In this document: one piece after another, positions 4,996-5,116 of the stretch
Layout of the letters: every line of letters begins with the position of its first letter
How positions within the stretch are numbered: the stretch's first letter is position 1
Made by a program: the position numbers and the translations under genes
Origin: JACDAN01 sp046714355
Lineage (GTDB): Bacteria; Actinomycetota; Thermoleophilia; Gaiellales; Gaiellaceae
DNA length: 5,116 nucleotides
Direction of reading: 5' to 3'
Assembly (NCBI GenBank): GCA_046714355.1
Contig: JBKKAR010000069.1
Span: forward strand, 1-5,116
The notes under the pieces: model-generated
Told to the model about the DNA's origin: nothing
Databases searched by the model: none
What the model saw: the letters and a program-made list of their open reading frames with translations, nothing else

Positions 4996-5116
4996 AACCC
5001 AAACGAGGTAATCGGCAGGTGAGCCGAATCCCTTGAACCGATCACTCGGGCGAGGAATACGCACGAGCCCCCTACCGCCGATATCGCTCGAAAGCACTGG
5101 AGAGAGACACACGGGG
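4996..5116. other. Upstream region of pilB at the right edge
   Basis: About 120 bases precede the chosen pilB start. The pilB frame stays open through here as far as a GTG at 5112, but the translated sequence (SSDIGGRGLVRIPRPSDR) shows no family feature. The right part (5040-5116) shows nothing recognisable. A GTG at about 5064, preceded by TAGGGGG, is a weaker alternative start for pilB. Confidence 0.45.
5009..5036 (-). promoter_or_regulatory. Sigma-28-like promoter of pilB
   Basis: TCAAGG (5036-5031) and GCCGATTA (5016-5009) on the minus strand have 16 bases between TCAA and GCCGAT, the same as the other two strong sites. The FliA/WhiG consensus is TAAA-N15/16-GCCGATAA. Predicted transcription begins near 5002, only about 7 bases before the ATG at 4995. 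A dyad (CGAG-TGATCGG and CCGATTA-C-CTCG, about 5004-5048) brackets the -35 and overlaps the -10; it could act as an operator. Confidence 0.68.

Noticed and set aside
3863..5011. Long plus-strand open frame (382 residues) opposite pilB
   Set aside because: It is antisense to a gene with complete ATPase motifs; its translation is Ser/Arg-rich low complexity with no recognisable feature, as expected of a shadow frame in GC-rich DNA.
5004..5048. Stem-loop upstream of pilB considered as a c-di-GMP riboswitch
   Set aside because: The conserved GEMM sequences are missing, and the predicted transcription start lies downstream of most of the stem, so it would not be transcribed.
5077..5084. Plus-strand GCCGATAT near the right edge, possibly a divergent promoter
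   Set aside because: The bases 16 upstream read ATAC, not TAAA or TCAA, and only about 30 bases follow before the edge, so nothing downstream can support it.

Overview
This is a GC-rich window in which every credible gene reads on the minus strand. Together the genes form part of a type IV pilus (T4P) locus. The pilin architecture (short, one C-terminal disulfide loop), the high GC content, the Pro/Ala/Val-rich low-complexity linkers and the GTG/TTG starts suggest an actinobacterial genome. Deep-branching Thermoleophilia-type lineages are my best guess, but this is inference, because no phylogenetic marker is present.

Layout in the direction of transcription (right to left): (1) a short upstream region with a promoter at about 5009-5036; (2) pilB, the pilus extension ATPase (4995-3202); (3) overlapping it, a 548-residue protein carrying a stand-alone MshEN (GspE N-terminal) domain, a long Pro/Val/Glu linker with tandem repeats, and a small C-terminal domain (3215-1569); (4) a membrane-anchored protein with a thioredoxin-like fold that lacks active-site cysteines (1532-951), preceded by its own promoter; (5) a 78-residue protein of unknown function, coupled to it by an ATGA overlap (954-718); (6) a roughly 200-base non-coding stretch with three hairpins/dyads and the pilin promoter; (7) a type IV pilin gene (513-127); (8) a terminator hairpin, a second dyad and another promoter at the left edge, leading into a gene that lies outside the window.

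The most interesting signal is regulatory. Three minus-strand sites share TCAAGG-N14-GCCGAT(A/T) with identical spacing, ahead of pilB, ahead of the thioredoxin-like gene and at the left edge. A fourth GCCGATA with a poor -35 lies ahead of the pilin. This resembles the FliA/WhiG (sigma-28 family) promoter consensus, so the pilus locus looks like a regulon of an alternative sigma factor of that family. At two sites an ATG lies only 8 bases past the -10, which predicts leaderless or nearly leaderless mRNAs.

A second theme is nucleotide signalling. The PilB N-terminal domain has lost the RLG...Q signature of c-di-GMP-binding MshEN domains, while the adjacent non-ATPase protein keeps the 24+5+24 residue MshEN layout with an intact second motif. 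Plausibly, c-di-GMP sensing has moved from the motor to a separate adaptor encoded next to it.
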